From positions 74,958 through 138,957 of the forward strand of contig CAKVEC010000006.1 of assembly GCA_934728255.1 (NCBI GenBank): a DNA stretch of 64,000 nucleotides. Direction: 5' to 3'. Shown here piece by piece: positions 17,933-24,803 of the stretch (positions within the stretch are counted from its first letter, which is position 1; the number at the start of each line of letters is the position of its first letter). The translations under genes were made by a program, and so were the position numbers. Source of the stretch: an uncultured Bacteroidales bacterium (GTDB lineage: Bacteria; Bacteroidota; Bacteroidia; Bacteroidales; Paludibacteraceae). A model generated the notes under the pieces. That model did not search any database. It was not told the origin of the DNA and saw only the letters and a program-made list of their open reading frames with translations.

Positions 17933-18889
17933 ATGAACGCATTAACTCAAACCTCTTTCTCGTTCCTCGGTCAAACGGGAGTGTACCATGGTAAGGTACG
18001 TGATGTCTATTTCCTCGGTCAGAACCTGCTCTGTATGGTGGCTACCGACCGTATCTCGGCTTTCGATGTTATCCTGCCCGAGGGTATCCCCTACAAAGGG
18101 CAGATTCTCAACCAGATAGCCGCCAAGTTCCTCCGCGACACGGCGGACATAGTACCCAACTGGCTCCTCGCCACCCCCGACCCGATGGCGTCGGTCGGTC
18201 TCCGTTGTGAGGGCTATCCTGTGGAGATGATTGTCCGCGGCTACCTCTGCGGCAGCGCATGGCGTGCATATAAGTCGGGTGTCCGTGAGATTTGCGGCGT
18301 CCGCCTGCCTGACGGTATGCGCGAGAACGAAGCCTTCCCCACGCCCATCATCACCCCCACCACCAAAGCCGAAATCGGTACCCACGACGAGGACATCTCG
18401 CGCGAGGAGATTATCGCCCGCGGACTGGTGCCTGCCGACGAGTACGCACAAATCGAACAGTACGCCATGGCGCTCTTCCGCCGCGGTCAGGAGATTGCCG
18501 CCAAACACGGCTTGATTCTGGTTGATACCAAGTACGAGTTCGGTAAGTACAATGGCAAGATTTTGCTGATGGACGAGGTGCATACGCCCGACTCCAGCCG
18601 TTATTTCTATGCCGATGGCTACGAGGAGCGTTTCCGCAACGGCTTGCCGCAACGCCAACTCTCCAAAGAGTTTGTCCGTGAGTGGCTGATGTCCGAGGGC
18701 TTCCAAGGCAAAGAAGGGCAGCAAGTCCCCGAGATGACCCCCGCCATCGTTGCCGGCATCACCGACCGCTACATCGAACTCTACGAGCACATCACCGGCG
18801 AGAATTTCGTCAAATCGGAGTCTCTCACCCCCGCCGCCCTTGCAGCCCGTATCGAGTCCAACGTCTCCGCCTACCTCAAAACCATCTAA
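17933..18889 (+). CDS. purC: SAICAR synthetase
   Basis: Joins CAIR and aspartate with ATP, step 8 of purine synthesis. The 318-residue length fits the longer, yeast-like PurC common in Bacteroidota. Motifs: YHGKVRDVYFLGQNLLCMVA near residue 18, DRISAFDVILPEGIPYKG near 40, VRGYLCGSAWRAYKSG near 98, and LIL-VDTKYEFGKYNGKILLMDEVHTPDSSRY near 195-220. It is the last gene of the cluster and is followed by a strong hairpin terminator. The upstream gap holds the paired palindromic repeats, which could separate its expression from carB. Confidence 0.97.
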   Translation: MNALTQTSFSFLGQTGVYHGKVRDVYFLGQNLLCMVATDRISAFDVILPEGIPYKGQILNQIAAKFLRDTADIVPNWLLATPDPMASVGLRCEGYPVEMIVRGYLCGSAWRAYKSGVREICGVRLPDGMRENEAFPTPIITPTTKAEIGTHDEDISREEIIARGLVPADEYAQIEQYAMALFRRGQEIAAKHGLILVDTKYEFGKYNGKILLMDEVHTPDSSRYFYADGYEERFRNGLPQRQLSKEFVREWLMSEGFQGKEGQQVPEMTPAIVAGITDRYIELYEHITGENFVKSESLTPAALAARIESNVSAYLKTI

Positions 18890-18913
18890 AGAGGTTGTAC
18901 AGATATTCTACAC

Positions 18914-18950
18914 CGCTCCCCTGCTTTGGTAACAGAGCAGGGGAGTGATG
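18914..18950. terminator. Terminator after purC (bidirectional)
   Basis: A 10-bp perfect stem CTCCCCTGCT / AGCAGGGGAG with a loop of about ten bases, followed on the plus strand by TGATGTTTTT. It lies between the ends of purC (plus) and the esterase gene (minus), so it may serve both. Confidence 0.8.
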
Positions 18951-18977
18951 TTTTTATGCATATAGGGTCTATACGTG

Positions 18978-19733
18978 CTATTTCCCGAAAGCAAAGAGCA
19001 GAAAATCCCCGATGTAGGTACGCCATACTTTCCAGTTGTGCCGCCCGATGGTGCGCTCAAAATCGTGTTCCACTCCGTTGCGGTTGAGGTAGCGGTTGGC
19101 TTTTCGCGCACGGGGATAGAACAAGTCGCTCCTGCCGCTGCGAATCCAATACACGCAGTCGGTCTTCTCGTAAGGCAGTTGGTGCTTGCCCAATACGGGC
19201 GAGAACAGGCCAACAACGCCAAAGTGGCTCGTTTGGCTGATAATGGCGGCTTGCCTTGCACCGGAGGACAAGCCGGCAATGGCATTTCCACTTGTCCGGA
19301 CAGGATAATGATTGGCGATATAGGTCTCTATCTCGGGAAAATATGTCTCAAATTCGCCTTTCTTGATATGGTGCAGATAGTCGTGCATACAGTGGACATA
19401 GCCAGGAATACGGGTGGTATACGTTGAATCATGCACGACGCACAGCGGCATTACGATAATCACGGGGCGGATACTGTCGTTTGTAATCAGGCTGTCGGCA
19501 AGCGAACGGATATGTCCCTTTTCTTCCCATGAATATTGATTGCCATGTATCCCGTGCAACAGATACAGCACGGGATATACCGAGTCGGGCGAATAGCAGG
19601 GTGGGGTATAGACGGTCATATAGAGCGGTACAGAGTCGTGTGCCGCTATGCGGATGGTGTCCATTCGTGCGTATGCGCTGAGGCTTGCAATGAGACTTAT
19701 TACCACTATTCCGATTTTCTTATATCCGAGCAT
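18978..19733 (-). CDS. Exported esterase of the alpha/beta-hydrolase (Fes/esterase D) family
   Basis: A putative carboxyl esterase acting in the cell envelope. The start at 19733 was chosen because it gives a clean signal peptide (MLGYKKIGIVVISLIASLSAYA); the frame is open 22 codons further but that extension is not signal-like. The 251 residues show the esterase D pattern: YPVLYLLHGIHGNQYSW near residue 55, the nucleophile Ser in GLSSGARQA near 150, and a late His in IGRHNWKVW near 235. The mature protein resembles enterochelin-esterase-like and feruloyl-esterase-like Bacteroidales enzymes (PF00756). The substrate cannot be told; the gene is monocistronic and convergent with purC. Confidence 0.8.
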   Translation of the reverse strand: MLGYKKIGIVVISLIASLSAYARMDTIRIAAHDSVPLYMTVYTPPCYSPDSVYPVLYLLHGIHGNQYSWEEKGHIRSLADSLITNDSIRPVIIVMPLCVVHDSTYTTRIPGYVHCMHDYLHHIKKGEFETYFPEIETYIANHYPVRTSGNAIAGLSSGARQAAIISQTSHFGVVGLFSPVLGKHQLPYEKTDCVYWIRSGRSDLFYPRARKANRYLNRNGVEHDFERTIGRHNWKVWRTYIGDFLLFAFGK

Positions 19734-19878
19734 AACAGAGTTGCACTGCAAAAACTGCGCCAATTCGAAATAGGTGATCACATACATTGGCAGGTACATA
19801 AAAAGCGTTTTGTTTTTCGCAGGTTATACCCCAATGCACATATATATGGATATAGTGGCATATTTATTGCAATGTTGC

Positions 19879-19896
19879 GTTTCGGAATACCGAAAC
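19879..19896. promoter_or_regulatory. Inverted repeat upstream of the GH3 gene
   Basis: GTTTCGG, AATA, CCGAAAC: 7-bp perfect arms with a 4-base spacer, 33 bp before the GH3 start in the divergent region. It could be an operator or a small mRNA hairpin. No consensus promoter was recognised here. Confidence 0.4.
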
Positions 19897-19929
19897 ATAA
19901 TTAGGAAAAATAGAATAAAATTATATCTA

Positions 19930-21624
19930 ATGGAAAAGAATTCTTGTCCTTTTGTCCCTAATTTCCTGCTTGGTTGCGCAGGTGGGATACAGTACTTGTC
20001 TTTGAAAAACGCAAGCCGCAACCCGCGCAAGTCGCAAGAAAAGACCCTCCGTGCCATTCTGACCTACGCACGTGATACCGAGTATGGTAAGGAGCACCAT
20101 TTTGCCGAGATACTCGAAGCACCGACCGATACAGAACTCTACGCGCGCTATCAGAAATACGTGCATCTCAATGATTATGAGGACCTTCGCCCATACGTAG
20201 AGAAGCACAAGAACGGCGGCGAGAATATCCTGTTCCCCGGTAAACCGATTATGTATGCCACTACTTCGGGTACGACCAAAGAGCCGAAATGGGTGCCTAT
20301 CACCAAAGAATACCTCAACAACATCTATGGCAAGATGACCAAGGTATGGCTCTTCAATTTCATCAAGAACCGTCCGAAGGTCTTCACGGGCAAGATAGTG
20401 TCGATTGTGGGCAAAGTGAAAGAAGGGGAAGCCCCCGACGGCACGATGTACGGCTCCGTGAGCGGCGTTACCCAGCGCGACTGCCCGAAGTTTGTCAAGA
20501 AACTATATGCTTCCCCCGCATCCGTATTCTCCATTGAGGACTACACCGCCCGCTACTACACCATTATGCGTATGGGTATCGAGCGCAATGTAACGCTTAT
20601 CGTTACCGCCAACCCGTCCACCATCGTGGAGATGCAGAACAATGTCAATGAGTACTTTGAGGACTATTGCAACGACATCGAGCATGGTACGCTGAAAGCC
20701 TCGCTCAATATCCCGCAATGGATACGCGATGACATTCAGCCTTACCTCAAACCCAACCCCGAGCGTGCCGACGAACTGCGTGCGCTCAAAGCCAAATACG
20801 GCACCGTGCTGCCCAAACATTACTGGCCTAATCTGCAGATCCTCAATACTTGGAAGTGCGGTAATACCAAAGTGTATGTCGAGAAATTCAAAGACTCTTT
20901 CCCAAAAGGTATGCTCCATCAGGAGTTCGGTTATTTTGCTTCCGAATGCCGTTTCGGATTGGTGTTGGACGACACGCTCAATACGGTGCTCTTCCCGCAT
21001 TTCCACTACTACGAGTTCATCGCCGAGGACGAGTTGGAGAGCGAGAACAAGCACTTCCTGCAACTTTGGGAACTTGAGAAGGGCAAGCGTTACTGCCCGT
21101 ATGTAACCACTTTTGCCGGTCTCTACCGCTACAATATGAACGACCTTGTAGAGGTGGGCGATTCGTTCTGCAACACGCCGACCGTCCACATGATTCAGAA
21201 GGTGAACGGCATTGTAACGATGACGGGCGAGAAACTGCATGAGCGTCAGTTTATAGAGGCTGTCCACGAGGCGGAGAAGCAGACGGGCTTGCAGACCCGG
21301 TTCTTTGTCGGCTTTGCCGATATGGAGTTGTCGGCATACCATTTCTACTACGAGTTCGCCGACCAACAGACCACGCAGGCGCAGGCGGAAGAGTTTACCA
21401 AAGTGGTGGACAAAGTACTGAAAGACATCAATATAGAGTATGCTGCCAAGCGTGCGTCGTTCCGCGTGAAAGACCCGCTGACGCACCGCCTTGTAGAGCA
21501 GTCGTTTGAGAAGTTCAAAGCCGAGTGCATCGCCGAAGGTGCCCGCGACGGACAATTCAAGATGAACTTGCTTCTCCAAGACGAGAAACGCCATGCCAAG
21601 TTCAAGAAACTGGTGGTAGAGTAA
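19930..21624 (+). CDS. GH3 (auxin-responsive promoter) family adenylate-forming enzyme
   Basis: A 564-residue member of the GH3 acyl-adenylate/amide-forming family (PF03321), cytoplasmic. The start at 19930 (MEKNSCPFVPNFLLGCAG) was chosen; the frame is open 52 codons upstream, but that part crosses an inverted repeat and reads as non-coding. Family motifs include an ATP-binding stretch PIMYATTSGTTKEPKWVPIT near residue 110, the QEFGYFASECRFGL region near 335, and the hinge-like YRYNMNDLVEVGDSF near 400. Plant members link amino acids to jasmonate or auxin; the bacterial substrate is unknown. It stands alone, with its own terminator downstream. Confidence 0.85.
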   Translation: MEKNSCPFVPNFLLGCAGGIQYLSLKNASRNPRKSQEKTLRAILTYARDTEYGKEHHFAEILEAPTDTELYARYQKYVHLNDYEDLRPYVEKHKNGGENILFPGKPIMYATTSGTTKEPKWVPITKEYLNNIYGKMTKVWLFNFIKNRPKVFTGKIVSIVGKVKEGEAPDGTMYGSVSGVTQRDCPKFVKKLYASPASVFSIEDYTARYYTIMRMGIERNVTLIVTANPSTIVEMQNNVNEYFEDYCNDIEHGTLKASLNIPQWIRDDIQPYLKPNPERADELRALKAKYGTVLPKHYWPNLQILNTWKCGNTKVYVEKFKDSFPKGMLHQEFGYFASECRFGLVLDDTLNTVLFPHFHYYEFIAEDELESENKHFLQLWELEKGKRYCPYVTTFAGLYRYNMNDLVEVGDSFCNTPTVHMIQKVNGIVTMTGEKLHERQFIEAVHEAEKQTGLQTRFFVGFADMELSAYHFYYEFADQQTTQAQAEEFTKVVDKVLKDINIEYAAKRASFRVKDPLTHRLVEQSFEKFKAECIAEGARDGQFKMNLLLQDEKRHAKFKKLVVE

Positions 21625-21692
21625 CAGAATGTCTTCAGTGCGCCTACGCAGTGCATCGTTGCGAGGGAAACGAAAGAAATAAAAGAAAATGT

Positions 21693-21725
21693 AGAGCGAT
21701 GTGTTTTGCACCTCGCTCTTTTTTT
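21693..21725 (+). terminator. Terminator after the GH3 gene
   Basis: Stem AGAGCGA / TCGCTCT with an inner GTG-TTTT-GCAC hairpin, followed by seven or more T residues. Confidence 0.85.
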
Positions 21726-21820
21726 GTGAGATAGGGTGGGGATAGTATGCAATATATGCAATGGTTTTCTGCATAAACTGTATAAAAGAGCGGCTCAAAG
21801 ACCTTATAAACTCTATTTCT

Positions 21821-21853
21821 TTCTACGTCCTTTCTACGTCTTTTCTACGTAAT
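21821..21853. repeat. 11-bp tandem repeat array (unit TTCTACGTCCT)
   Basis: Three 11-bp units (TTCTACGTCCT, TTCTACGTCTT, TTCTACGTAAT). The unit sequence is unrelated to the GTGATT-type arrays, but the period is the same. Confidence 0.85.
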
Positions 21854-21903
21854 CGGTATTACAAAACAGGCGGATTGTATAAATTGTATAAGATTGGACG
21901 AAT

Positions 21904-21934
21904 GGGACTAATAGGACTAATAGGGCGGATAGGA
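21904..21934. repeat. 9-bp repeat array (unit AGGACTAAT)
   Basis: Units GGGACTAAT, AGGACTAAT, AGGGCGGAT, then AGG. It resembles the reverse complement of the array before purD. Confidence 0.75.
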
Positions 21935-21965
21935 CACTTCGCCCCAAAACAAAAGTTCCGCTTTA

Positions 21966-21997
21966 TTTGCAGGTTTGCGCAAATTGTCGTATCTTTG
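21966..21997 (+). promoter_or_regulatory. Promoter of the radical SAM / Cys-rich protein operon
   Basis: TTTG at 21966-21969, a 20-base spacer, then TATCTTTG at 21990-21997. This matches the -33/-7 consensus of the Bacteroidota main sigma factor. It lies 19 bases before the chosen ATG and supports that start. Confidence 0.85.
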
Positions 21998-22016
21998 CGC
22001 ACAAAACGAACGTACT

Positions 22017-22676
22017 ATGGACGAAACACAAATCAGAGAGGAACTGACGGCTCCGATAGCCGCCATATCACGCCACCGAATCCTGTTGGACGGCGACGGC
22101 GTGCGCACGCTGGTCATCTTTCAGGGCTGCCCGCTGCGTTGCGAGTATTGTGTCAATCTGTTTGCCATCGATACCAAGCGTCCGCGCAAACGCTATACGG
22201 CAGAGCAGTTGGTGGAGAAAGCCATGGAGGATAACCTCTATTTTCTTGCCACGCGCGGGGGTATCACTTTCGGCGGCGGCGAACCGCTGTTGCAAAGCCG
22301 TTTTATAGCCCGTTTCCACGAAGTATGCCCGCCCGAATGGACGATACAGATAGAGACCTCGCTCAATGTGCCGCAAGAGGAACTTGCCCGCGTGGAGCCG
22401 TTTACGCAGCATTTTATTGTGGATGTAAAGGATATGAATCCCGCTATCTATCAGCGATATACCCGTTGCGGTAATGAGCAAGTGATAGCCAATCTGCGAT
22501 GGCTGATAGAAAAGGGCAGGGCGGACGATATCTTTGTGCGCGTGCCGTTCATTCCCGAATACAACACCGCCGACGATGTAGAGAAAAGCATTGCCGACTT
22601 GCAGGCGATGGGGCTGACACATTTCGACCGGCTGACTTACAAAATCCGCAATCGGGAACAAACAACCACCATTTAA
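22017..22676 (+). CDS. Radical SAM protein of the glycyl-radical-activase (PflA-like) type
   Basis: A 219-residue radical SAM enzyme. The [4Fe-4S] motif is C38-x3-C42-x2-C45 (FQGCPLRCEYCVN), spaced as in pyruvate-formate-lyase activases, followed by the glycine-rich SAM-binding GGITFGGGEPLLQ near residue 80. No extra ferredoxin-like cluster domain is seen. The ATG at 22017 is supported by the promoter just upstream; the upstream extension from 21975 would include the promoter. It is followed 13 bp later by a small Cys-rich protein and no glycyl-radical enzyme is nearby, so the partner may be that protein (inference). Similar pairs appear to occur in other Bacteroidales, from memory. Confidence 0.88.
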   Translation: MDETQIREELTAPIAAISRHRILLDGDGVRTLVIFQGCPLRCEYCVNLFAIDTKRPRKRYTAEQLVEKAMEDNLYFLATRGGITFGGGEPLLQSRFIARFHEVCPPEWTIQIETSLNVPQEELARVEPFTQHFIVDVKDMNPAIYQRYTRCGNEQVIANLRWLIEKGRADDIFVRVPFIPEYNTADDVEKSIADLQAMGLTHFDRLTYKIRNREQTTTI

Positions 22677-22689
22677 CCCCTATACACCT

Positions 22690-23097
22690 ATGGAAAGAGG
22701 AAAAGATGTTTGCGAAGAACTGAAGCGCGTGCGGCAGGAGATAGCCGATGCCAACGGGATAGAATACCACCCGCACCCTTGCACGCACAAGGGCGATTGT
22801 ATGGGTACTTGTCCCGCCTGCGAACAGGAGGTGCGCTACCTGACGCAGCAGTTGGACAACCGCCGCCGATTGGGTAAAGCCATATCAATAGTAGGTATCA
22901 GTACATGCCTGACCGCTATGGCGCCGGCATTGTCTTCGTGTGACAGACCTCTGACGGGCGATCCTGCGCCTCTCGAGGGTGAACCCGCTTTTGTGGAGGA
23001 TTCGTGCAATATAGACAGTGTGGATTGCACGGATATGGAGAATATGATTCCGGGTTTTATGCCGCTGCCTAAGGAAGAGGATATCGATCCTGCATAA
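22690..23097 (+). CDS. Small Cys-rich protein of unknown function, paired with the radical SAM gene
   Basis: A 135-residue protein in three parts. Residues 1-62 are charged and helical, with Cys8 and a tight metal-ligand-like motif C31-x5-C37-x3-C41-x2-C44 (CTHKGDCMGTCPACE). Residues about 63-80 are hydrophobic (AISIVGISTCLTAMAPA), a membrane segment or internal signal that ends in LSSC (Cys84). The rest is a short acidic, proline-rich tail with two more Cys. The N-terminal block looks like one I associate with other Bacteroidales proteins, but I do not know a function. It is co-transcribed with the radical SAM gene and ends at a strong terminator. It could be a radical SAM substrate or an iron-sulfur partner; neither is shown. 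Confidence 0.7.
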   Translation: MERGKDVCEELKRVRQEIADANGIEYHPHPCTHKGDCMGTCPACEQEVRYLTQQLDNRRRLGKAISIVGISTCLTAMAPALSSCDRPLTGDPAPLEGEPAFVEDSCNIDSVDCTDMENMIPGFMPLPKEEDIDPA

Positions 23098-23114
23098 CCG
23101 GCAGACGGATATAC

Positions 23115-23147
23115 AAAAAGAGGTTGCCCCACAGGCAACCTCTTTTT
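23115..23147. terminator. Bidirectional terminator
   Basis: A perfect 14-bp stem, AAAAAGAGGTTGCC / GGCAACCTCTTTTT, with a five-base loop. It sits between convergent genes and has a T-run in both directions. Confidence 0.92.
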
Positions 23148-23164
23148 GTATGTTATAGGTGTGT

Positions 23165-23950
23165 TTAGAATTTCAGTGCCAGACCAAAGCCGTCGGTGTT
23201 GGCTTGCAGATGGAGTGAGACAGGTGCTGCGGCTTCTTTTTCTTCTTTGACGGGGTGCTGCAGGTAGTAGCAGTTGTTGTACACCTCATATGATTTGCGG
23301 CGTTTGTTGCTGCCCACGGAGAGAAGCGGTATAGACGCCACTTCGCATACGCCGCCGCCTGCCATCATAATAATACCCGCCAGCGACATTCCCATTCCGT
23401 AGTTGCTGTTCGGGTCGTCGCTCTGACCTTTGTTCTGCAGTTTGAGTCCCACTAAATATACGGGAATACCTACCGCCTCAAGGCACAATCCCGAACCGAA
23501 GAAACGCCAACCGAGCGACCAGCACCGCTCGCCGCGCTGGTAACTCTGCCACGCTTCTGGGCAGTTGTTCTCAATGAATTTCAAGTAGGCTTCTTCGCTC
23601 ATTTTTGTTACCTGCGTGTCCTCCGTGAGGAAATAAGTTTTCTTCTGCTTGGTAATCACGCCCGGCAACAGCGGCTGGCGCACTACCTTGTCATACAGGG
23701 CAGGATTGGTGAGGTCGTTGTTGAAGACCGAGACGCGCCCGTCCTCGAACAGGATAGATACGATATGCGACAGTGGCAGCCGGGTGGTTGGACCATCAAG
23801 GTCGGAGGCTTGTTTGTACAAGATGTCGTAGGAGGAAATCTCCACAATCTTGGCATTGATACGCTCGGCATCGGTGGTTACGATGATGTCTTGTGCCATA
23901 GCACCGAGTGCCAGGACGGCACAGAGTATGGTCAGAGTAAAACGTTTCAT
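23165..23950 (-). CDS. Exported protein of unknown function
   Basis: A 261-residue protein with a clear signal peptide (MKRFTLTILCAVLALGAMAQ). After it comes a short beta-rich region typical of Bacteroidales exported proteins (IIVTTDAERINAKIVEISSYDILYK and SHIVSILFEDGRVSVF, roughly residues 21-80). Next is a segment with two glycine-rich hydrophobic stretches (FFGSGLCLEAVGIPVYLVGL and MGMSLAGIIMMAGGGVCEVA, about 150-210) that may be membrane helices. The start at 23950 rather than 23974 is supported by a TACCTTTG -7 element at 23972-23979. The N-terminal pattern recalls proteins that respond to lipid or envelope state, but I do not recognise the family. The C-terminus ends in Phe (LALKF), as many outer-membrane proteins do. 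Confidence 0.7.
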   Translation of the reverse strand: MKRFTLTILCAVLALGAMAQDIIVTTDAERINAKIVEISSYDILYKQASDLDGPTTRLPLSHIVSILFEDGRVSVFNNDLTNPALYDKVVRQPLLPGVITKQKKTYFLTEDTQVTKMSEEAYLKFIENNCPEAWQSYQRGERCWSLGWRFFGSGLCLEAVGIPVYLVGLKLQNKGQSDDPNSNYGMGMSLAGIIMMAGGGVCEVASIPLLSVGSNKRRKSYEVYNNCYYLQHPVKEEKEAAAPVSLHLQANTDGFGLALKF

Positions 23951-23971
23951 ATAGCAATCCATTTTGTGCGG

Positions 23972-23979
23972 CAAAGGTA
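23972..23979 (-). promoter_or_regulatory. -7 element for the exported unknown protein
   Basis: Read on the minus strand it is TACCTTTG, matching TAnnTTTG. A clear TTTG -33 box at 20-base spacing is not seen; an imperfect one is present. It lies 22 bases before the chosen start. Confidence 0.55.
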
Positions 23980-24084
23980 GTGTTTTATTTTGAGATATGC
24001 AACAAAAGCCGCTCGGAGCAAAACAAGCGGACGATTATTCTTAACAAAAAGTACTTTTTAGGACAATGAACAAAGGACAAAGAA

Positions 24085-24660
24085 CTATTTGGCTTTGCCG
24101 ATATAGCGGACTTTGTCGGTGAATAGGAGCCAGAGGAGGAACATCATACCATAGAACAGCCACTTGAAGATGTAGGTATGGAGCAACTCGAACCATTCGG
24201 GATGGAACTCGGTAAGCAGCGAAATGGCAAAGATACGCAGGAGATTGAATATATAGATACACACCCAGCCGAGGGGAATATACCATATCTTGTGTTTCCA
24301 ACCGCCGCGGGTGGTGAGCAACAGGCAAAGCCAAATAAACGACTGCTTGAGTGGGGTACAACTCCATACGATGACCGTACCCACACCCGATTCGAAATAG
24401 TAAGAGTTTGGGCTTGTCCGGGTGCAGGTATCGCGGAAAAGACCGATGAGCCAATAGACTTCGCGGGTGATATGGCGTGCGAGAAAATCAAAGGGGGCGG
24501 TGATGTTCAGTCCGAACCACGTAACCAACGTATCGCCCTCGTCGCCGTGGATAGTGAATTTCCAGAAATAATTCGCCACAAGCAGGGTAACGACAAAAAT
24601 GATAATGTCGATATAGGGTGCGAGGACAGAACGTATTTGCCGGCGGGTTGGCATTTGCAA
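24085..24660 (-). CDS. Exosortase/archaeosortase family transpeptidase
   Basis: A 191-residue multi-pass membrane protein of the exosortase family (PF09721). The expected catalytic residues are in order: Cys101 in VWSCTPLKQSF, Arg142 in NLLRIFAIS, and His161 in ELLHTYIFKW, each near a membrane helix. Exosortases cut and re-attach proteins carrying a C-terminal sorting tail (Gly/Pro-rich motif, helix, basic end). No such target, and no exopolysaccharide cluster, is adjacent; the gene stands alone between an exported protein and tsaD. Small stand-alone Bacteroidota members are known, but which subclass (for example XrtF or XrtN) cannot be decided here. Confidence 0.85.
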   Translation of the reverse strand: MQMPTRRQIRSVLAPYIDIIIFVVTLLVANYFWKFTIHGDEGDTLVTWFGLNITAPFDFLARHITREVYWLIGLFRDTCTRTSPNSYYFESGVGTVIVWSCTPLKQSFIWLCLLLTTRGGWKHKIWYIPLGWVCIYIFNLLRIFAISLLTEFHPEWFELLHTYIFKWLFYGMMFLLWLLFTDKVRYIGKAK

Positions 24661-24709
24661 GGAACGTTAATTATCGTGTAATTGGTCGTTAATTTTTCGG
24701 CTTGAATTT

Positions 24710-24742
24710 GTTATAGGATCGTTATAGGATGGTTATAGGATA
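24710..24742. repeat. 11-bp tandem repeat array (unit GTTATAGGATC)
   Basis: Three copies differing only at the last base (C, G, A). A second 11-bp array with a different unit follows eight bases later. Confidence 0.9.
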
Positions 24743-24749
24743 GAGAGGT

Positions 24750-24782
24750 TATCCACCCGACATCCACAGGACATCCACCCGA
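24750..24782. repeat. 11-bp tandem repeat array (unit CATCCACCCGA)
   Basis: Three copies (TATCCACCCGA, CATCCACAGGA, CATCCACCCGA), directly after the previous array. The unit resembles the reverse complement of the GTGGAT-type unit between carA and carB. It is followed by ATTATGCATTGTGCATTA, a word that recurs at 38020-38040. Confidence 0.9.
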
Positions 24783-24803
24783 CTTTTCATTATGCATTGT
24801 GCA

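Larger units (their letters stand above)
21625..22016. other. Intergenic region between the GH3 gene and the radical SAM gene (about 390 bp)
   Basis: No gene is seen. It holds, in order, a terminator hairpin, an 11-bp array, a 9-bp array and a consensus Bacteroidota promoter, all listed separately. A purine-rich run (GAAAGAAATAAAAGAAA) at about 21672-21689 recurs as GAGAAATAAAAGAAACGAAG after hisS. Confidence 0.8.

Noticed and set aside
22017..22676. Pyruvate-formate-lyase or anaerobic ribonucleotide reductase activase (pflA/nrdG)
   Set aside because: The cluster motif fits, but no glycyl-radical enzyme is adjacent, so a specific gene name is not justified.
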